DNA from: Actinomycetes bacterium
GTDB lineage: Bacteria > Actinomycetota > CALGFH01
DNA: 64,000 nucleotides
NCBI GenBank assembly: GCA_036000965.1
Contig: DASYUT010000063.1
Span: 1 to 64,000, forward strand
Direction: 5' to 3'
Below are positions 60,601-64,000 of this stretch, one piece after another; the first letter of the stretch is position 1; each line of letters begins with the position of its first letter. Below the pieces are notes generated by a model. That model saw nothing but the letters and a program-made list of their open reading frames with translations, did not search any database and had not been told where the DNA came from. Position numbers and translations under genes: made by a program.

Positions 60601-61846
60601 CGTTGACCCGGCCGGTCCCGGCCGTCACCAGCGCCTCGCCGCTGGTGACCGAGATGCGCAGCTCCACGCCGGAGGTGGAGAGGCGCGCCCAGTGCTTTCC
60701 GGGGCCGCGCTCCTCGGCGCCGGAAAGCGCGTCGCGGATGGCAAGCGCGGCCCGCACGGCCCGCTCCGGGTCGTCATCTCTCGTGTGGGGGACGCCGAAC
60801 ACGGCCATGGTCGTGCCCCCGATGGTGTGCTCGACCGTGCCGCCGAAGCTGGCCACCTCGGCCCAGACCCGTTCGAGGTGGCGCTCCAGCATGCTCGACA
60901 CGTCCTCGGGGTCGCGCTCGCCGGCCTCGCCAGCGGGCTCGTCGACGTCGGCGAACAGCACGGTGACGAGCTTGCGCTCGGTCGGGCCGAACGCCTCGAC
61001 CCGGGCCTCGCCGGCCAGCCGGTGCTCGTCCTCCCCTGCGGCGGCGTCGTCGGCCGCGCGGGCCGGGACGAGCAGGTCGAGCGCCGGGTCCTGGGCCAGG
61101 ATCGCCTGCTCGAGGCGTTGCAGGCCCACGCTCGGCTCGATGCCCAGCTCCCCGACGAGGGTGCGCCTGGCCTCCCGGTAGGCGGCCAGGGCGTCGGCCT
61201 GCCTGCCCGAGCGGTACAGGGCGAGCATGAGCTGGCCGTGGAGCTGCTCGCGCAGCGGGTGCCGGCGGATGAGGGCCTCCAGCTCGCCGGCGAGCTCGTG
61301 GTGGCGGCCGAGGGCGAGGTCGGCCTCGATCCGGGTCTCGAGCGCGGCCACGCGCAGCTCGTCGACCCCGACCAGCTCCGGCCAGGCCGCGTCGGCCGCC
61401 GCGGCGACGTCGGCCAGGACGGGGCCGCGCCAAAGCGACAGCGCCTCCCTCAGCACGCTCGCCGCCGTGGCCGCGTCGCCCTCGGCGAGCGCCCGGCGGC
61501 CGTGGCCGACCAGGCGCTGGAAGCGGTGCAGGTCGAGCTGCTCGGGGTCGATCTCGAGCAGGTAGCCGGGGTCGCGGGTGACGAGCATGCGCGGCGGGGG
61601 AGCGCAGCCGGGCTCGATCGCCTTGCGGAGCGCGGCCACGTGGTTCTGCAGCGACTGCCTGACCGTCGGGGGCGGCTCCTCGCCCCAGACCGTGTCGATC
61701 AGCTCGTCGGTGGACACGACCTGGTTCGGGTGGAGGAGGAGCTTGGCCAGGAGCATGCGGTGCTTGATGCTGCCAAGCCGCAGCGCGCGCTGCCGGCGGC
61801 GCGCCTCGAGGGGGCCGAGGACCAGGAAGTCGATCCCGGCCGTCAC
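57635..61846 (-). CDS. SARP/BTAD giant regulator with degenerate cyclase, AAA and TPR domains
   Basis: 1403 residues from the GTG at 61846 (VTAGIDFLVLGPLEA). OmpR-type winged helix (KHRMLLAKLLLHPNQVVSTD, VWGEEPPPTVRQSLQNHVAA), BTAD domain (about 95-245, LDLHRFQRLVGHGRRALAEG, QADALAAYREARRTL), then a class III cyclase-like domain (KLVTVLFADVDEPAG, FGGTVEHTIGGTTMAVFGVP). Next come an AAA/STAND ATPase (LVGPPGIGKTRLVAEL, LVLVVEDLHWADDDLLDFL) and a long TPR-like C-terminus. The cyclase has the same GG-for-GD change as its paralogue at 52161. SARP-type proteins activate secondary-metabolite or developmental genes; no such cluster is adjacent. It is monocistronic here, and its target is unknown. Confidence 0.88.
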   Translation of the reverse strand: MTAGIDFLVLGPLEARRRQRALRLGSIKHRMLLAKLLLHPNQVVSTDELIDTVWGEEPPPTVRQSLQNHVAALRKAIEPGCAPPPRMLVTRDPGYLLEIDPEQLDLHRFQRLVGHGRRALAEGDAATAASVLREALSLWRGPVLADVAAAADAAWPELVGVDELRVAALETRIEADLALGRHHELAGELEALIRRHPLREQLHGQLMLALYRSGRQADALAAYREARRTLVGELGIEPSVGLQRLEQAILAQDPALDLLVPARAADDAAAGEDEHRLAGEARVEAFGPTERKLVTVLFADVDEPAGEAGERDPEDVSSMLERHLERVWAEVASFGGTVEHTIGGTTMAVFGVPHTRDDDPERAVRAALAIRDALSGAEERGPGKHWARLSTSGVELRISVTSGEALVTAGTGRVNGDLVATCARLQQAAPAGTVLVSEATERATRRTISYGPASLLGLSGRAKPATVWSALEPCRRAGLDALTGTPVPLVGREGELRTLLGSFERARATCGPQLVTLVGPPGIGKTRLVAELGRALEVDRDLTGWREGRSQPYGQGVTFSALGEIVKAEAGILETDTGERVDRKLAQAVGHALPHDPAAAGWVTGHLRLLVGAGSGQPLQAGRQEEAFAAWRRFLEGLAARRPLVLVVEDLHWADDDLLDFLERLLDPVDPARSATLLVLATARPELLERRPAWGRHPAATTVGLEPLSAADTTCLLGALLAHHQLPGAVDPDLLARVGGNPLFAEEYVRMLRDRGRAGPEPHQPRDAGPPAGRDGLPRAQPELPLPETVHAIVAARLDTLPAEDKAVLQDAAVLGRSAWVGAVAAVGHHDRAKLEACLERLEQREFLYRAGRSTVAGEREYLFRHVLVREVAYGQIPRAERAERHRRAAAWLESLATDRVEGRPEHRAAGLAELLAHHYLQALGFARAAGRGDGELAERARLALCNAGDRVTALGVHAKAARYYAQALELGPAGELGPAGELERAELELRAGAAHCHADGGGEDLLARARDGLLAAGDRGRAAEAEVLLGQLAFVHGRKRSDHVSRALALVDGLPSSPSTAAVLKGCMMHLLVAERHAEAIQVAGKALAMARELGLREVEAVAFGTSGAARVMTGDPGGIADLERCIEICEELGSFDAVPWLTSMAFVHAMLGDLPRCFATRAAAWRAAERHGTDRHLRWIGLERVAEHYWTGRWDDAARTVNALVAETAGGTPHYMECECRIWRGRILLARGEVGAAVEDAGQALRLARESGDPQNLDPAFAFGARALLAAGRAGEARPLVDELLAGLGGRLLKPDLGVDLAVDLVMLGHPASVLNRALPSPWLEAARAFVAGEPGLAAATYEAIGSRPDAAYARLEAARRQLEADPAGAQRRLGAALGFFREAGASAYLDEAEKLLVTVG

Positions 61847-62158
61847 CCGCGGGCCTCCCCACCGGCGGTGGTGCGCGCCCGCGCGACGGGGTTCCACCGC
61901 CTGGTGGCGGTGGTCCGGCCTGCGGCCACGGGTTGGGTCATACCGACTGCGCTCCCGTGGGGGCGGTGGTCGCCGGGCGCCGTACCGGCCGGGTGCGCCC
62001 ACCGCACCGACGATCGTGGACCGGGCTTGCTGGATGCTCGATGCTGCCTGGGTTGCCTGGATGCTCAGGCACGGAGTCTATGCGCGTTTTGGCAGGGAGT
62101 GTAGAGCCCCCGTCTGGTCGAGGCGGCGCTGCGAGGGCCGCGCCACTCCAACGGACCC

Positions 62159-62602
62159 CTACGGGCATCGGGAGGGACCCTCCCGCGGGCGCCGGCCGCG
62201 CCCTCGCGGGGACCTGCGCGGCTGGTTCGCCGCCCGGTCGTAGGCGTCCCCGTAGAGCGACCGCGGATGCCACCCCAGCACCTCGTCGCAGAACCGCTCC
62301 AGGGTGACCAGGCTCATCGTCCCGGCGACCTGTGCGTTGCCGTAGGCGCCGAACAGCTCCGGCCCGAGCAGCTCGCGCAGGGACAGCCGGCGGCGGCGGG
62401 CCAGCCGGACCACCTCGGCCAGGACCGGGCGGGCGGGGAGCCGGTTGCGGTCGGCCCCCTGGGCCGGCGCCATGGCCGGCCGCTCGCGGCGGCGGTGGCA
62501 GGCGGCGCTGTCGGCGCACCTGGGCCCCTCGAACCCGCGGGTGCCCGGCCGGCCGCACCAGTCGCAGGTCCGGGTCTGGGGTCGCACGGCGGTGTCAGCC
62601 AT
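62159..62602 (-). CDS. Zinc-finger protein of unknown function
   Basis: 147 residues from the ATG at 62602. An N-terminal zinc ribbon-like CDWCGRPGTRGFEGPRC and the following CHRRRERP precede a region with VVRLARRRRLSLRELLGPEL, FGAYGNAQVAGTMSLVTLER and FCDEVLGWHPRSLYGDAYDR. The later part may be a helical DNA-binding domain. The start overlaps the stop of the primase gene, so the two are coupled. The family is not recognised. Confidence 0.6.
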   Translation of the reverse strand: MADTAVRPQTRTCDWCGRPGTRGFEGPRCADSAACHRRRERPAMAPAQGADRNRLPARPVLAEVVRLARRRRLSLRELLGPELFGAYGNAQVAGTMSLVTLERFCDEVLGWHPRSLYGDAYDRAANQPRRSPRGRGRRPREGPSRCP

Positions 62603-63515
62603 GGTGCTCACGCTCCCCGGCCGGCAGCGCCGAGCCGACCCGCTCGGCCAGCGCGAGGGTCCTGCGGGTCTGGGCAGGCTCCTCGACCGCCAGGCGCGAG
62701 GCCTCGGCCGCCACCATGAGGCCCTCCTCGACCTGCTCGCGGTCGAGCAGCCCGCCGGCCACCAGGCTGTACAGCCGCAGGCCGGCCCGGTAGAGGGTGC
62801 AGTTGCGCTCGCCTTTGGGGGCGCTTGCGACCTCGGCGAGCCAGCGTTCGAGCACGTCCTGCCCGTAGGGGCTGCCGACCTGGCCCGGCCACGCCTGGCG
62901 GGGGGCGGGCCCGGCCTCGGGGGCGAGCCGGTCGCGGAGCGGCAGGGGCGCCTCGGGCAGCGGCGTGTCCAGGTCGCGCACCCAGGCGTAGACCGCGCCG
63001 CTGGCGTGCCGGCTCGGGGGCGCGACCACGTAGCCGCCCCGGCCCTGCCACGCCATCCGGCCGAGCCCGCGCGGGTGCAGGCTGCCGAGCCCGGTCGGCG
63101 CCAGGTAGAAGTGCCACCCGTCGCCGCCGGTGCGCGCCAGCGGGCCGCGGCCCTTGGCCACGTAGGCCACGGTGAACCAGCGCAGCGCGTTGGCCGCCTG
63201 GGAGCTGTCCACGTCGAGCACGTCGAATGCCACGCCGGTGCCGAGCCCCACGTTGGCGAGCGGGAAGCGCCGCCACCACCAGGTGAGCATGTGGGGGTCG
63301 GTGGTGGCCGCCTCGAGGCCGCGCGCGGCCAGTGGATGCTTGCCGACCGACTGGCAGGCCGGGTTCCCGCACGAGCAGACGACCGGCGCCCGTGCTCCAG
63401 GGCCCACCGGAGTGCGGACCACGGGGTGGTGCAGTGGCAGGACCGGGATGCCACGCTCGGCGTAGGCGAGGGCCGCGTTGAGGTGCTCCTCCTCCTGATC
63501 CGGCACGCGAGCCAT
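62595..63515 (-). CDS. Bifunctional DNA primase/polymerase (Prim-Pol) domain protein
   Basis: 306 residues from the ATG at 63515 (AAGGAGGAGCGCCC site). Prim-Pol fold: LNAALAYAERGIPVLPLHHP, a CSCGNPACQSVGKHPLAARG zinc/substrate segment, the catalytic DxD in VAFDVLDVDSSQA and the catalytic histidine in GDGWHFYLAPTG. Such proteins are encoded by plasmids, integrative elements and phages for replication, and occur in many actinobacterial chromosomes. There is no helicase domain. It is coupled to the zinc-finger gene downstream. Confidence 0.85.
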   Translation of the reverse strand: MARVPDQEEEHLNAALAYAERGIPVLPLHHPVVRTPVGPGARAPVVCSCGNPACQSVGKHPLAARGLEAATTDPHMLTWWWRRFPLANVGLGTGVAFDVLDVDSSQAANALRWFTVAYVAKGRGPLARTGGDGWHFYLAPTGLGSLHPRGLGRMAWQGRGGYVVAPPSRHASGAVYAWVRDLDTPLPEAPLPLRDRLAPEAGPAPRQAWPGQVGSPYGQDVLERWLAEVASAPKGERNCTLYRAGLRLYSLVAGGLLDREQVEEGLMVAAEASRLAVEEPAQTRRTLALAERVGSALPAGEREHHG

Positions 63516-63659
63516 GGGCGCTCCTCCTTCCCGCAGGCGAGGCGGAGCACCACCGTGCACGAGGGCGCCAACGAGTCGCTCACGAGATCCGCGCGCGCCG
63601 TCCGCGCCGGCGGCCGCGCAGCGCGGGCCCAGGGTGACGCCCGCCGATCGACCCTCCGG

Positions 63660-64000
63660 TCAGGTGCTGCCCTGCCCGGTGCGGCGGCGCTGGAGGACGT
63701 CGGCGATGGCCATCACGTCGTCGTCCGGCGCGGGGGCCTGGCCCGGGCGGCCGCCGCGGCTCGGCCCGCCGCCCCGGCGTCCCTGCCCCTGCAGCACGTC
63801 GGCGATGGCCATCACGTCGTCCGGCGCGGCCGCCCGGCCGCCTGGCGCGGGATGGGCGGCCGGGCCGGCGGGGGTGTCCGGCCCGGCCGCCAGCCGGTCG
63901 GCGATGGCGTCCAGGACCGGCCCGACGAACCACGCCCGCACGCCGTCCGCGCCGGTCCGCGCACCGTCCGGGCTCACGTAGGACCGCACGAAGCCGCGCA
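63660..64000 (-). CDS. Partial protein with repeated VMAIADVLQ motif
   Basis: At least 113 codons, open through the window end, so its start is probably outside; a GTG at 63989 is possible but the frame continues upstream. Two copies of DDVMAIADVLQ (63696-63730 and 63796-63830 approximately) are separated by a Gly/Arg-rich linker, and a related FVGPVLDAIADRLAAG lies further N-terminal. Function unknown. It lies upstream of and co-directional with the primase gene. Confidence 0.6.
   Translation of the reverse strand, partial: RGFVRSYVSPDGARTGADGVRAWFVGPVLDAIADRLAAGPDTPAGPAAHPAPGGRAAAPDDVMAIADVLQGQGRRGGGPSRGGRPGQAPAPDDDVMAIADVLQRRRTGQGST

Overview
The window is a stretch of chromosome from a very GC-rich bacterium, by eye above 70 % G+C with strong G/C third-position bias. 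It is almost certainly an actinobacterium (Actinomycetota). The signs are a LexA/LysM pair with actinobacterial SOS boxes, an NrdR plus B12-dependent (class II) ribonucleotide reductase, a nitrate-sensing (NIT) histidine kinase, a BTAD/SARP-type giant regulator, a MocR regulator, a DUF4012 protein, frequent GTG starts and several apparently leaderless promoters. No tRNA, rRNA or CRISPR was seen. The species cannot be named from the sequence.

Layout. Positions 1-6.7 kb hold an LL-diaminopimelate-type aminotransferase, HflX, a GNAT enzyme with an in-frame minisatellite, lexA divergent from an SOS-boxed LysM division-inhibitor-like gene, a ChrB_N/YkvA pair, and nrdR. Positions 6.7-13.2 kb are one gene, nrdJ, carrying three inteins; two of them sit directly before catalytic cysteines. 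Positions 13.5-18.2 kb hold a leaderless HTH/Clp-N cassette, an unknown FDFW protein, a MocR regulator, a YjbR protein and an amidohydrolase. Positions 18.6-28.3 kb hold a membrane protein with an OmpR/HK two-component pair, DUF4012, a rhodanese coupled to SufE, a PGM1-like ATP-grasp ligase and a diiron ferritin-like protein. Positions 28.7-35.1 kb hold a NIT histidine kinase, a class V aminotransferase and an MMPL exporter with its TetR.

Positions 35.2-38.0 kb are a 5'-3' exonuclease gene split by a complete ISL3-family insertion sequence with perfect 44-bp ends and an 8-bp target duplication. Positions 38.2-50.6 kb hold a MoxR/VWA pair, a cold-shock protein, dut, a PAS-GAF-PP2C phosphatase, a second rhodanese, a nicotinamidase, a ferritin-VIT1 fusion and an NMP kinase behind a leaderless leader peptide. 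Positions 50.8-62 kb hold an LPFTG wall protein, a carbohydrate-binding-like lipid-proximal protein and two giant AAA/TPR regulators with degenerate cyclase domains. Those two regulators flank a TetR, an HTH-less TetR paralogue and a small membrane protein that share one operator type. Positions 62.2-64 kb hold a Prim-Pol primase, a zinc-finger protein and a partial repeat protein, suggestive of an integrated replicon.

Cross-cutting themes. Nucleotide supply and DNA damage are linked: lexA, nrdR and nrdJ lie together, and nrdJ and dut share a nearly identical 21-bp element over their promoter start regions. Short tandem repeats have repeatedly grown from gene sequence, at gene 3' ends or inside reading frames. 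Functions are inferred from motif recognition alone; no database search was run.
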